From NCBI GenBank assembly GCA_013339895.1, contig JABACO010000001.1:9032020-9096019 (forward strand): 64,000 nt of DNA, written 5' to 3'. The notes below the pieces were generated by a model. That model did no database searches, was not told where the DNA came from, and saw only the letters and a list, made by a program, of their open reading frames with translations. Origin of the DNA: Ephydatia muelleri (lineage: Eukaryota; Porifera; Demospongiae; Spongillida; Spongillidae). Of the stretch, positions 26,511-41,900 are shown piece after piece (positions within the stretch are counted from its first letter, which is position 1; every line of letters starts with the position of its first letter). The position numbers were made by a program, and so were the translations under genes.

Positions 26511-29500
26511 TAGTGTGGCTGTTGATTCTCTGAAGATACTTGACTTGGATTTAAGGAGTTGCTTCTCCAAGTGCTTATCTTTAGATCTCACTGAGGCTGC
26601 CTGGTGCCAATCCCAACTCAGCCTAAGGTTTGGAGGTTTCGGCCTTCACTCACTCTCTCACCACTCAAGTGCTGCCTTCATTGCATCCTTTTGTTCATCT
26701 GGCTTTGCCACTGCAGATAACCATCATCTGATTCATGCGGTCAATACCTTCAATAGCTTAGTCTCTACCTCAGATGCCATCTCTCCAGAGTCTGCCATTG
26801 AGTCTCCTCCCTTGCAGAGATCTCTCTCCTATAAGCTGGATAGCTTGACTCACAGTAGTTTGTACGACTTAGCTTCTCCAGCAAACAAAGCTCGCCTCCT
26901 CTCTGCCTCTGCTTCCTTGGCCACTTCATGGGTTTCAGTCCTTCCTTCGGGTGAGCCTGGCCTGCATTTTGACCATAGAGAATTCCGCACAGCTATTTCA
27001 TGGTGGCTGGGTTTAGAAACAACAACAGCCTCCTGCTGTCTGCTATGTCCCGAAATAGCTTTGGACCCCCTGGGGCATCATGCACTGTCATGCAGACGAG
27101 GTGGTGATGTGGTTCTCCGACACAACCAGCTGCGAGATGTCTTTGTAGATATTTGCCACAAGGCAAACCTTGGAGTGAAGATCGAGGCAGGTAGTGCACT
27201 TACCCCTGACCTTTCTATGTCTCGTCCTGCGGATGCCCTATGAACAATTGGATAGGTGGAAGCTCTGCCGCTTTTGATGTAACAGTGACGTCTCCTCTTA
27301 CACTTGTGTCACTTCAAGAATGAAGCGTTACGGCAGGAACAGCTGCACTACTGGCAGAGCAGAGGAAGCACCAGGAGAATGACCCCAAGTGTGATACCCT
27401 TGGATGGAAATGCATCCCTCTTGCTGTGGAGAGCTATGGGAACTGGGGTTTTGAAGCCAGGCAGGCTTTTCCCCAATTGGCCTCGCGCCTGTCCTTTGGC
27501 ATAGGACACCAGAAGTCAAAGCTCTTGGTAGACATCTATGGGAGGCTAAACGTAACCCTGGTGAGGTGCAATGCCAGAGCTCTCCTAAGCAGAGCATGCA
27601 ATTTGTTTAAGTTACTCTATAGTGTAAGAATAACAATGTAGCCTGATATACATTGTTTACTCCTGTAAGTAATAATAATATGTATAGTTTAGTAGTTTTA
27701 AGGTATATGTATTCATGCATTCTTGTATTCTCTGCTGTATTATTTGTTTTGTGTATTCCCTGTAAATATGTTAACAAGACATGATGAACATGTGCCATTA
27801 ACTAAACATAGCTAGAATCAATAGCTTAGTGTGGTCAAAACATAAGGTTCATCTTACAATGCATTTACATAATGGACCTTTTGCCTTCTGACGTCACAAA
27901 TTGATTGGTTGTGTTTGACATAACATAAGTCCTTATAGGAACTTCACGAAGAAACACAGCAAGTACTAAATTAATGGTAAATGAATGCCTGACTGTATTC
28001 CAAAATGAAGTACCTTCGCCAGTTACGGTGCAAATGTCACAGCGCTCACAAGTTACCGGAAGTTGCCCCCCCAAAAATCGAAAAGCGTGTCTCCTTAGCA
28101 ACTTCCGCAATGTTTCGTTGCATACAAATCCCTTACAGAGCAACAAAAATGAAACGTGTGGTAATTTACTTCTCAATAAAAATTTAAAAGGAAAAGCATG
28201 TAGGAGCTATGATGGTGAAGTTATACCATTTTTTAAGTTGCCCCCCCCCCCCCCCCAAAATTCATGCGTGATGTCAAAGGCAAAAGGTCCATTTCAGACA
28301 TTTAAAGAACTATCACTGCATCCCACACATGATGCTATGTGGATGCAAAGACAGCATTACAAAAATCAACACTATCAAACACCTTTGCAAATACTCAAAA
28401 TGGAAATATACCTACAACATGTCTCTAGTGTTTACAAAGCTGTACCCAGCAATCTCTATAGCACATGCGAATGGATGCAGAATACAAAGACAAGGGGTTG
28501 GGAACTAAGTTTCCTATGATGTGATTAGCAGCTCCAAGTGATTTCTTCACTTGACTCCTCTCTCATCAACACTAGTTCTGCCTGATTTAATGCCTTTGAA
28601 CATAGTGAATTAGACGAAACTCAGACGTATTGTTGCTTGGTATGTAAACTAGCCAAAAGTGTTGAAGGGAGTATATAATGTTAGGTTGGTTGGAAATTAA
28701 TAGGTCACACCAGATGCATGGAAACCCTGTGTAGCAGGTGCTGCTGTCATGGACTGTGAGAGCATGACATTGTTTGCACATATATGGCAGATAGTTTGTG
28801 TACGTCTAAAGGATTATTTGTCAGCCTATGTGTGTTATCTGCGTGTGTTCAGCTGAGTGGCTGGTGTCTACTTATGCTTGTTGACTATGTATGGTAGGAT
28901 GGATGGCCTGATTTAACCTATGCGGTTTATGACAAACAGTTAGGTTTATTAATATGTGTCTATATTATTTACTGTCCAGTTGAAGTCATGCAACATTGAG
29001 AGTATGAAGAACACAGGACATGTCTGTGTTATCACTCTGTTTAACCCATTGTGTGGATGTTTTCCCCAAATTGAGTTCTCAGAAAGTGTTGGCCCACTCC
29101 CTCAAAATTTAGCCCCCCTTTCCTCCTACTGTCATCTCATTTGGTGTAGTGTCGTGTTGATAAATCACAGCCTAATACAAATCATCCTGCATATGAGGGT
29201 TTTACATAGTGTATGCTTGATGTTTTGTGGTTGTGATGTGTCACTAGTTATTACTGGTTAGTAGTTGTGCACACACAATGCTGCACCAAATTAGATGTCA
29301 GTATGCATGGCAGGAAATGATGCACATTGTATGAGGAGGAAGTGGCCTTTTGGTAAAACAATGGGTGTTTGTTAAACCTTTAGTCATATGATTTGGTATG
29401 CTTAAATATCTACATCTAGTACCTCTAGGATCTGACCTTTGAGTCCAGTATTGGTAGTGAGACATGCAAGAGTGAAGGTTCCATGAATTAGTAGGAAAGG

Positions 29501-29874
29501 AAGATATTCCTTTGATCATATTTTAGTTTATGTACAAATGGATTTTTTTATCTTGCTTAGAGTACCCAGTGTGTTATTGAATAGGCTACAATGCCTTGTA
29601 AATGTTATGAGAATTAAAGTTTTATGTAGCACTTGCTGCGTTGTTTGTTCTTGTTGGTAAAACATTCTGACCAGAGATGCAAGCTTTTTTTTTGTAACTC
29701 AACTCGTAAAGGATGACTTGTATTTTTATCCCAACCAATGAACGATGCTTGCGGAGGCATAGTGACAATATGTGACACTAAATGTGTGTGTTGTGTGTGT
29801 GTTTGTGTGTGTATGTGTGTGTATGTATGTGTGTGTTTGTGTGCGTGTATATGTGTGTGTTTGTGTGTATATGT

Positions 29875-29973
<99 letters not shown>

Positions 29974-32900
29974 CTGTATATATATTTTTCTCCAGGTTGT
30001 CACAGTGAGAAGTGAAATGGTTTCCCCTGATATAGCTGTTGTTTTGGCCGCCATAAGGTTAAGGATCCCCCTTACCCCTGGCCTACTGCTCTTTCAAGAT
30101 ATGAATGGATTACATCAATGCTTGGAAAGTAATCCTTGTCAACAAAACGCAGAGCCTTTGAATGCGTATCACGCTGTTTTTCGCTTTGACAGTTTCACTT
30201 TTCCATTTCATTCACCATAAATCCAGCTCAGTATGTAATGCCTTAACTGATGGAAAGTCATCCGTATATAGCTGTATAACCTCTTTGAAATGACTTGGAT
30301 TAAGCTGAACAGAGGAACTGACCAATTCAGAAGACAGAATTTGTGCTAACTCCCGATGCTGCTTCTTCAAAATGATTGTCAAGCTCAGTAATTAAATGGT
30401 CCAGCATTGGAATAGTTCATGTTAGTCGGTAATACTGGCTAGCATTAACTGCAGGTGTATTTGACCAATAGCTTGCAATTCGAAGACAAGACTCTTCAAT
30501 TCCAACACTGTGAGCCAGTGCAACTGCATCTGAGTGCCATTGTGTGCCTCACCGTGACCAACTACTGATCTAAATGACTTACAAATACACATGTGTATCC
30601 AGCGTTTAATATTATATGCTTGGCAGACAGAATTTTAGTTTACTTTGATCTACCTGTTTCCTGAGGAAAAGGATCTGCGCTGAGATCCATTGCATTGACA
30701 CGCTTAAATCCTGTAGTACAGCTTGCACCTTTCGTTTGCTTCATTTCGTGGTAAGATAACTGATATAATTAACCACGCAGTACTTAATTATTCATTACTT
30801 GGGGCCAAGGCAGGGGTCTTTAGACCCCAAAGACCCCCCCCCCCTCCCCCTTCTGAATCCACCCCTGATGGTAATACACGACACACAAGCTACAGGCACT
30901 TATTCACAATACTTTGAATTTCTACAACAATGGCACAAATGTATTTCAGTTATACACAATGGAATAACCTAGGTCCCTTCCTATATTGAATATAAACTAA
31001 AACGTTTCGTTCTGCTAAAATTTTAAATATTCAATAGAAATTAGTACCACGCTTGTGGGTCCTATGCTCCGTGGGCGTGGTTTTCGACCAAGCGTTTTTA
31101 GCGTTGCCTTTAACCGCCCTCTGGCATATAATCTTTCAAAAACCACGTCACATATGTACATACAACGTACATATCGTTGCACGGTGCCGTTTAAAAGTGG
31201 AGTGAGAATTCGGCACTTCAAATCCGCCATTTAATTGCATTAGTATAAGTGTCTTCTAGCTCCTTCACTTCATCATGAGTAACTTGCGATAAAAACATCA
31301 TGCGAAGACCGAATAAACATCAATTTGTAGCATTTAACATCCAAACGCTCCTTTTTATAAAAATAACATGTGCAAACATCAGTCGATAATAAAAAGGAAA
31401 TGCCGTGCGTGTAACGTTGTGATCCAAAAGTATTTTTTATCAACGTAGAATAACTTATTGACACTGTAGGAAGCGGAAATTTTTTCCAGTCGGAGACCTC
31501 TCGTAGGTGCAAATTCATTGACGGTTGCCTGTAGGTGGGTAGGTGCTACCCATCGAAGCTAGAGCGTCACTACAAAGGCACATAACGAACGATACAATAG
31601 AAACTGTTTAAACTCAATCCATGCCCACATTCCATCACCTTCTCAAATACATACAATCATCATGCATCATAGGCACAAATATAATACATGCAATACTTAC
31701 ACCCTAATGAAGGACGAATATTGATTCATGATTGCATGAAAAAAAGAAACAAATAATAAACAGCTAGTAATAGAAGACATCGCATGAAAATAGCAATTAA
31801 AAAAATTCCCTACAGACTATATAGAGTACATTGCAATGACACTTAGCATATCATTTACTTAGGACATAACTATCTCTAGCTAAGAATAATCACGAAAACT
31901 CAATGCAAAGCACAAATAAGTTCATCATTGAGCACTGACTTGCACTGCATTTTCTACGCTATTATCTAGTATAAAATACAGCATTAGTTCCATTATAAGT
32001 TTGTTATATGTAAGCCATGAAGTATTTGTAAAGTGCACTAGTTACAATCATTATCTAAAGATTATCCCATTCTTCTGCATTGTAAAAGTGTACACAATGA
32101 TATCAGTCCAAACAGGCATTACAAAACCACATGTATGCAGTATGCACTAAATCTATTGCTCTAGGCCTAAGCTACATGTACATGTATACTGAGTAAGCTC
32201 TTTCACATGTATACAAAGGTAAGAACTGGCCACAGAATTCATATATGGGGCAGTGTCCGTTAAATATGTGTTAGTGGTGCTTAAAATTGAGCAAAGGAGA
32301 GCAACAATCGCATTGAAATCAATATATACATTGTGCAGCTATTTAAAACTATAACTCATAGTCCAATTTTTGATGTGTAAGAATCATTCAAATCATAGAG
32401 GAAGTTCCCAGTTCACAGTATCTAAACATTTGAACATTAACCATCAGTGCACTTAGTCCCATATATATTTACCATAAAATGACTCTGCAGATTGAAACAC
32501 ACAAATACAAACATGTACATTTGAAGATAAATGCATGAATTTAATTTTTTTTCACAACAGCTTCACACTTAATCTGACACCCACTAAGCAGATATCAAAA
32601 AGGCAATTACAGCATTTAATACTTATTAGAACTTTTGGGGAGTGGTAGATTTACACCTATGAAGCTATAAAAAGATTAAATAAATCAGAGTCTGTGTAGT
32701 GGCTACATCACAGTTCATTTTCATACTACATACTATGCAGTACGATCAATCAAGACCATTCAAATTATAAAATGCAGTCGATCTAAAAATGTTGTGAAAA
32801 AGGGTTAATCGGATTAAAAATAATATTTCACTCTTCACTAATTATTACATCATTAAATCATTTAAAAATCTACATAGGAGCGATGGGTTGATCGATAAAG

Positions 32901-35900
32901 TATTAACAAAATTCTGACAAACTGCTGTTCCTGGGGAACTCATGTATGGTAAAACAACATCTGTTTCTCTCTTTCTTAAAACAAGATCATATTTCACTGT
33001 ACAAAGAGCACCAGCGTTATACATTTAATCTCAAATGGATCACATGCAGTAGGACTGTGTAGTCACAAGACACAACAGAGAGTCACTTTCATCACTATTT
33101 AAATGAGATTTCACATTAATCTAATTCTGCTAACATAACATGACTAATTCGTAAATATATACATGCACATAAGTTCAAGTATTTTCTGCTAAATTAAAGC
33201 TGCGGTTCTTTTGATACATCAATTACTACTCAGGTATTCAAGGCAAGTAATAAGAAGTGATTGCATGTATGAGAGGGCACATACACACAGTTTAGTGACT
33301 CACTTTATTCGCATCAGCTCCTGCAATCAAAAGCAAATCCACTACAGTTGTATGACCATTTGAAGCTGCTGCATACAGTGGTGACTGTATCATGAAACAG
33401 ATTATATCCATAATACTCCAACATCCACCTTAGCACCGATACATTTCACGGTTTTGTCCAGGATCAAAGGTTGGGGGGGCAGGGGGGGGGGGGCTTAGAC
33501 TTGGGAGTGTGGGAAATGTAATTTATGTTATAAGCTGGTTTGTAACAGTAGTAAGTAGTTTGTTTATCAAAGACATAAATTGGAAAAGAACATTATACAG
33601 CATACACTTAGACAGAAATAAATAAATAAATTAATTAATTAATAGTTGCATTGAAATGAGCACTTTTGGAAAATATCAGTGAGGAAAATGAGGGAGGCCA
33701 GCTCCATCATCCACGCCATGTCCACTTCTCCATTTTACCCTAGATCTCCGCAAGCAAAGGTTTGTTGCACGCAAAATAGCAAAAGCCATTCTGGCACGAA
33801 CCCATCCCATTACTTCAGAATGTGACTTCTCCCACTTCACCGCAATTTGGTCACACAGGCGCTTCATCAGGTGTTGTGCATCGTTACCCAAGACTCCATC
33901 TACAGAGACTACAAAGGGTGTAAATGAAGCACGTCTATCTTCAACAGCTGCTGAGTATTTTCTTTTCTTTTCCTGTTCTGCTGAACATAGCACAGCATCG
34001 ACAGTGCGACTAGCATAAGACTGGGCGTCAGTGTCTACGACACGGTTTGTAACACATCAACATATCAATAATCAGTTCGAATTCACTGCTTCAGAGGGAT
34101 AGGAGACATTTAGTGCTATATGAAATACGTTTCAGTTCAGTGCAACTTTTACCTGCAAAGTTAGTTTGAATGTTGTTTTTTTAGATCGTTCAAGTTAGAC
34201 TATCTGAAAAATCGCTATTTGTACTTAGGCATATTTGGACATGAACAACACCACATGATGCAACACATAAGCTAGGTTTGCATTGTCAGGTTATGATCTA
34301 AGATGCACCACACTGCAGTACAGTTTTGCTGTAATGTTTAGACCAAGTATTAGTTAAAGAAGCTCTGACATGCTTACTTTTCCTCTATTCCTGCTATTAG
34401 CATAGCTCATTTTGCAGGTATATGTAGTCCCACTGATATGGCATAATATATCCATGTGGAAATAAAGCCACCAAAACTAACATCACATTAACTCTTTCAC
34501 GGGCAAAGCCAATTATTACGGTATACATGTTGTGTAAATAAATGTTGCGCATTGCAGGAAAACGTAGTTAGCAAACAACTTACACTATATGACCAGGAAA
34601 GAACTGATCAATATGTTGTTGACTACAAAGTGTTAACTGTTTAGATAGAGTGGCACCTGCAGCACAATATTGCTATGTTGCCCGTGAAAGAGTTAAGGAT
34701 TGAGTTCCTTTTAGCAAAACAAACTGCCACAGTATGAGCTAATATTACCCCTGAACAAACAGATGCTTCACAATCTGCTGACCAACTACTAAATGTTGCA
34801 TCAGAAACTAATACAGACCCTGACTGAACAGATGCATGCATAATATGCTTGCACTGGTGGTGAAAATATGATCCTTATCTGTAAAAATTACTTGCATAGC
34901 TGTGACTAGTATCTATTTACACAAATACTGAATTTAGGCTGGAAGCATGTTACTTAACATTTTATGAAGCAGAAATACGTGTCATTATCTCTGTGTCTTT
35001 AGTGACATATTTTTCTTTCCACAAAATACAACACATACATGCAATATTTATTACATACCCTCAACCTAATTTCACTGTACAACTAAATTTACATCAACCC
35101 ATGTAAATAGTGATTCACATTGACGCACTATTGGTTTACTTAAGTGCTAGGTACATGTGTATCCAACCCCACTACCAGCCATCAAGCTGGAAATTTGTAG
35201 CTGGCAAAACATGGTATGTCAATTAAAGAGCCAGGTCACCCGACACACATTCAAAAGGTGTGTCCATCTAATAATTTGAAACACAATTATTCTAGGACTT
35301 AGTTTTGCTGGTTTACAGGAACAACCTAGATACGAGCATTGGATAGGCAATCCATGCTTATCTACGCACGACTTCCAAGTGGAATGCCCCCCCTCAATTG
35401 CCACTGGCTTCTTCCCCACATGCATGCAGATGATGGGCTGTATGACCAGGCAGCAAAGCCCTGCATAAGCAGCCAAATGTGCCAAGTAGCTCTTTGATGA
35501 AGGCATGCCTATTTATGTTGCCACGCTGACTGCACCACCCCACTGCTATGTAACTGATAATGTACAGCATTTGTCAGTGACCACTTAGAGCCAGGCCATG
35601 GCAGCAGTCCAATACAACAAGTTATTCTGTCAGGAGGTGATGAGTTGTGACACTATATGGTAGGAGATTGTGGTCTGATGTGCCACACATCACTTCTTTT
35701 GCGCCCGACCGCCGCCCCCACCACTTTCCATGTTAGTGCTCACCAGCAGAGGTCACTCTGGCCAGACACAAACACAACTCACCAGAGCAACGATAGAGTT
35801 ACTCAGGGACTCATTTGGGCAGGAAATTTGCAGGTATTATAAATTCACAAAGCACAGCAGGAACACAGGTTGCTACTACATTTATTTGTACAGGTGCTGG

Positions 35901-38900
35901 GTCTCATGCTGTGGCTGAACTATTCCACTATGGCTTAACAGCACCAATGGCCATGTGAGCTCCAGCAAGAACACACTCTCCCCTACGAAACCCACCTATG
36001 AGCAAGAATTAAAAAATCATCTTTACAAGGCTCGGGTCTACAGGCTGGTCAACCACATCATCAAAGGTGTATACAAAGGTCCCCATTTACCCACTATCCT
36101 CTGCATACTTTCACCAGCTGATGCATCATTGTCAGAATACCCTTTCCAGTACATCTGGCATAAGGGTGGTCCCAAACAAGAATGGTGCCACCGGTCTGCA
36201 CCAGAATGCCAGAGTGCCAATGACCACATTGACTAAGAAGATTTCGCTATTAATTACTTTCCATTGACGACACAGCTGTACTTGTGTCCATTCCAAGTAT
36301 GGTCCAGTTATGACAAAGATTGAGTTGAATTGAGCTCTCCATTTCATACGAGTTAGTGCATAGTGTTAGTGAATCGTTGCTCCTGGATGTCTGGCTGGAC
36401 AAGTTCACTGTGTGGACATGTCATCCTTCCTAAACTGCATTGCATCAATATCACAAAACATTTTATCATGGTTCTTTTCTTGCCTTCTCTACATGGACCC
36501 AACGGCAGAGGTCTATGAAATCATCTCTAGGGCCACCTTGCCAATGCGATGGCACCTTGCATACTGCATATACTTCTGCCACCTCTTCAAGCTTCACTCG
36601 GTCCAAGGACATGATGAGTTTGTTTGCAGGTCGCCTACATACATGTATGTCTCTGCAGCCATCCAGGTAGCAGTGAGATTCCTTCACCGTGCATAGGACA
36701 TGAGAGCCACAATCCATGGCTCAACCTGACCAAGTTATGTGCAGGCCCATCTACTTGCAACCCAAACAGTTATTACTTGCTCTACAGTAAAGATGCTGCG
36801 CCATTTGTAGGATGAGTTCAAAAAAAGTACCTATGAAGCAACATGATTACCTATCACCAAATTTACGGTGCAAGGTAATATGTTTGACTTAAAATGTCAC
36901 TCCTCTATGTGGGACATCAAGTGGTACAACAAATGACATCTTCCAGTTCTGCATCAAACAATCTAAGACTGAACAGTTTGGCAGAGTATCTGCCATCTGC
37001 ATCTGCTGAGCCATACCCATATACCAACCTGCCCAGTAGCAGCAATGGTGACCTATATGCAGTCCTGCCATGCTGCCTCCTTGCTTCATTTATAAAATGA
37101 AACACTACTCCTAGCCAAATGTAGATACAACGTGATCAGGTATAATACAATGAGGATTGGCACTACTACAACAGCTGCAAGGGCTAGTCTCTCAACAGAT
37201 ATCATTCAGAAGCTAGATGATGGTGCAGAACTGCCTGTTAGACCTATTGTCAAACACAAAAGACACCTCCTCAGCTCACTGGTTCTGTGTATTGCATGTA
37301 CAATGCACACATATGCATCGACAACATCATTGGAACCTCACCACCTGTAACCATAGCCTAGGGCCAACCATTTTGAAGGGCTCTACTTGGGACACAATGA
37401 TTAACTTATATACCCTCGAACAGTCACCAAACCAGGACCAGAGTCTTGTTTGGGACACTGCACAAGCAAATACAAAAGTGATCAACATCACCCATTGGTC
37501 CCCTTTTTAATAAGGCCAGCGCTCCTCCAAGCCCAACGGCTTGCTGCTGACTCCATGATGGGCCACACATACAGTCAAGTGGTTAGCTAAGTATGAGTAT
37601 GCTAAGGGTCAGCTACAGAGAGACTGGGGGCAGTCCAGACCATTACCAAAGATGGTTATGGCAATGTCAGTTGTATTGATAAGTTATACAATGTAAAAAA
37701 ATAGAATGAATAAGAGTGTACTCAACACTACAGGTAAAGATATATTACATTCTGATAAAATACACTGTCTATCTCATTCTGCCATAGGAGAACTTAAAAT
37801 ACTGTATAGACAAAGTATCAATTACACTGTAGCCTACAGAACACTTGAGTAGAAACGTGTACTGTTGTACATGCAGTCAGATGCAGTTACATGCAGGACA
37901 CAAAAGATTTAGCATAGACAAAATACTAGGACATCTACATTATAGCAATACACAAGAGCAATCCATCGCGTTACCCAATACTTATAACCATCATGCCATC
38001 ACAATACACAAAGTAAAAAATGTAATACTTACAAACTGATGCAGTGTCATTTTCAATTCATCATTGTAGCAACAACAAAAAAGAAAAAGAAAACAAAGGA
38101 GCTGGTAATGGAATACATTGTACAAGAATAGCAATGCCAAAATGCATGTAAACATTTAGATAATGATGTACATATTGTTCTTTAACATCATTACATGTAC
38201 ACGGACATCCTGAGATAGTAATAACACTTCACATAACTTTTCATCCTATTGAAGATGTCGAGTATTGAGTATATCAATGCAATTGTTGAATGACAGATTG
38301 AGTTGTGCTATTGCATTTGGTGGCAGCCAACAGAACCGTGTACAGTAATGGCTCATGTACTGTAGTGTTCGTGAAAATGTAAAAGCCTGGACCACAAATA
38401 GAGCTGGCATTGACAGAGGGGCAGTAGCTGTGTTATTGGTAACTAAATGTGGTCTATTTGCTAAAGTTCTTGTGGGAGGATCATCAGCTTAGAGCAGATG
38501 AAGTGTTGGAGTGGGAGAGGACACTAGCTATTCATATTGACGTATCAGCAAAGAGCATAACGCAGGCAAATTGAGCAAGAGTGTGAAGCAAGAGGGATAG
38601 GAGACCTGTGGGGAAGCTGAGAAAAGAGGGAGGGAGGGAGGGATGGAGGGAGGGAGGGACGGAGGGAGGGACGGAGGGGGAGGGAGGGAGGGAGGGAGGG
38701 AGGGAGGGAGGGAGGGAGGGAAGGAGGGAGGGAGGGAAGGAGGGAGAGAGTAGAAAGTCTAGCTAGAGAGCATGTGGTAATGTTATACACACAATTGAAT
38801 TAGGAGGAACAGATGTACAGCAGCAAAACTGAACAGTAGATGGACTATTGTTCTAGATTGAAGTGAGGACACATTAGCTCAGTGGTGGTTAGGGTATTAT

Positions 38901-41900
38901 ATCTATATGGCTGATGGAATGGTTGTTATACTGGTTGTTTCTGAAGTCATGCAGCAATTTTGAATGGTTTTACTTCATATTAAACTACTTCATTGAATAA
39001 TGTTAGTCATGAAATCAATTGCAATTAATAATGGTGAAAAAGAAATGCAGTTTAATGTTAATTCAGTGCTTTTGACAAAATTAAAACAAGGAGCATTAAA
39101 TTAATTACACAGCGATGGTTTATGACATGAATGATACTCAAATCCAGTATAATGATAATTATATTTAATAATTACATATACACATCATTTGCAAACAACT
39201 AGTGACTCACTTTATTCGCATCTGCTCCTGCCTTCAAAAGCAACTCCACCACAGCTGTATGACCATTTGCAGCTGCTGCGTACAGTGGTGTCTGCAACAT
39301 ACATGTATATAAGATGATGTCCATTTTGCTTCAAAAACCACCTATGCACCAGTATTGGTACACTGCAATACTTGTAATGGATTCATGCCAAACCATCACA
39401 TTAATACGATACACAAGAGTAGTTAGTTCTCAGTTGAACATGCAATGTTCAATTCATGTGCAGGAAAGATACACAAATACAGGGCAAACATACTATGCGA
39501 CAGAAAGACCTAAATATTGGTACATACATGTACGTCTATTTAACCTTATTCTCGACTGCTCTACTTGTATTCATTCACCCTTCATGTAAATCCATCATGC
39601 ATCCTCATAATACATCAGCTACATAAGAATGAATATAAATATTCACATGCAATACTTACGCCCTAGTCAAACGTGATATTTGATTAGTCGTCGTTTGTAG
39701 AAAAAGAAGAAAAAAGGAAGATTAATGTGATTGTACTGTACTAAATGACACCACATGATAGGAGGAAATACATAAAACGTTAGATATACATCATGGGATA
39801 TACTGCTACTGTAGCTAATGAAGGTCGGAGAACAATCACAGAATGGTTCATTTTAAAGGAAGCTTCAAGTAAACTAACACATGTATCAGGTCCTTCTCTA
39901 AGCGCTAAAAGAACGACATAGTGCAAATTATTACATCTTAATGATTAAAAATGTACATGTTTACACTGTTGCAAGACTTGATGTACCACCAAACATTAGC
40001 TACAATGAACGGCATTGGATTCCATTGTGTTTGAAAGGGTTGTATCTTAAGGTGCACTACCACCATTCAATTCCATTGTGTGAGGGAGCTGACCACACAG
40101 TGTAAGACTCTACATGGGCAATCGGCTGATGAAACGTGCAGTGTATATACATGTATAAGCATCGATGCATGAAATTTATATTCTAAACAGCTGATTTGCA
40201 ATTAATCCACAACTAAAAATTAATGTGGGGGGGCAATAGTATATTACCAGCATACTAATTTCAAAAAAAAATTTGTGACATTTTGATTGGCACTTGGAAT
40301 GGCTCAAGTATCAATTAGCCTAGAGGATAAGGGAGTAAAATATACGCTCCATGGGCATGCAAGTGGATAACGCTTACGCATAAAGGAGTACTACCAGGAA
40401 AATATACGTTTATGAGAATAGCAATGCCAAAAAAAAATACATGTAAATATATGTACATTGATGTATAAAATATACTATCACTGCATTACTTGCTTGAAAA
40501 TGAATGCAAAACCTTTAAACAATTATTATTTCACACTAAAATCTCCAGTTAGTTAATTAAAGGATATTTTCTGTATTAATTGTATGTTTTATCAGTAAAA
40601 AGAATTTAAATCGATGAGAAAGATCACAAGAAATTGAAATGAAAACAAAATTCAACTAATTTCCAATAAATAGCTTTTTAGTACACTGATCAATGGAAAA
40701 CACTCCGCATACTAAATTACTACTAACAGTTAATTATAACATAAACAGTAGCAATTATAGCAATTACATGTACATGGAAGGTATCAATGTCAGACATGTA
40801 TATCTGAATTATTACACATTAGTTGCACACAACAGCAAGTGACTCACTGTATTCACATCAGCTCCTGCCTTCAAAAGCATCTCCACCACAGCTGTGTGAC
40901 CATTTGCAGCTGAAGCATACAGTGGTGACTGTAACATAAATAGAGATGACATCATTGCACTATTATAATGGAGCCATGCCTTAACTACAACATTCTACAA
41001 TGTATCATTACACAAGACTGAAGAGTAGTTATAATATGATTATTTAATAAATACATTTAGCTGCCCACAAACGACACAAGGTTGAGCAACTGCTTTTCTA
41101 ATATACTATGGCCAATACCACTACGAGTTAGAATACAATTTTTTTAAACCAGTTTGTTTTCCTGTGTGATGACAGTGGTTAATCAAACAACAGTGTAAGA
41201 TACTGTACACACACGATCGTTGTGTTATAAAACTATTTCTGTTCGAATTCATTCATCAAGTATGACTACGCTGAATACTATAGCTCCACTAATACTTCAA
41301 TGGTTTGCAAATACCTAATTATGTCATTTCTAAATAGTACACACTAGTCGTCAAGACCACCAATAATGATATACAAATGGAGATACAATACATTAATAAT
41401 GGCATGTAGTCCCAAACCAAAACATGATGCAACTTTCAAATATTGTGCAGTGTTCCCAGATGCTACAAAAGTGAAGAATAGGAAATCAAAATGGGATCTT
41501 TCCACAAAAAGGAATCTAACACATACATGTACATTATAAAATTTCCAGTACACGCAATAGAAATGTAGCGCCTGTGTTAATATGTACATGTAAAAATGAC
41601 AATTGACAATGACAATTGACAATGACAATGACATGACAATTACTCCAATTCTCAGAGCAATGTGTAGAGGACATTTCAGGCTTCTAGAATATTTGAAATC
41701 TTGTAAAAACATGCGTTAGGTCCCTTTTCGTGGAAACGACCCTAAATACTGATTTCTTACTAAATCTTATGACTATAACATTTCCATACTTAAACTCATA
41801 AATAATGTACCTAATTGTACATGCATAATAATTGAAAATATCAATTTACGTACCTCCTTGTACAATGTAGAAGAATTGTTGAATAAAAATTTTTGTATAC

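Noticed and set aside
29614-30220. Long Cys-Val and His-Thr repeat ORFs on both strands
   Set aside because: Translations of the (TG)n microsatellite.
35219-37510. Possible piggyBac transposase
   Set aside because: Cysteine spacing at 35219-35506 is suggestive, but no catalytic Asp block could be found in order on either strand; reported only as an unresolved repeat.
38545-38790. Leu-Pro-Pro-Ser repeat ORF
   Set aside because: Translation of the (GGGA)n tract.
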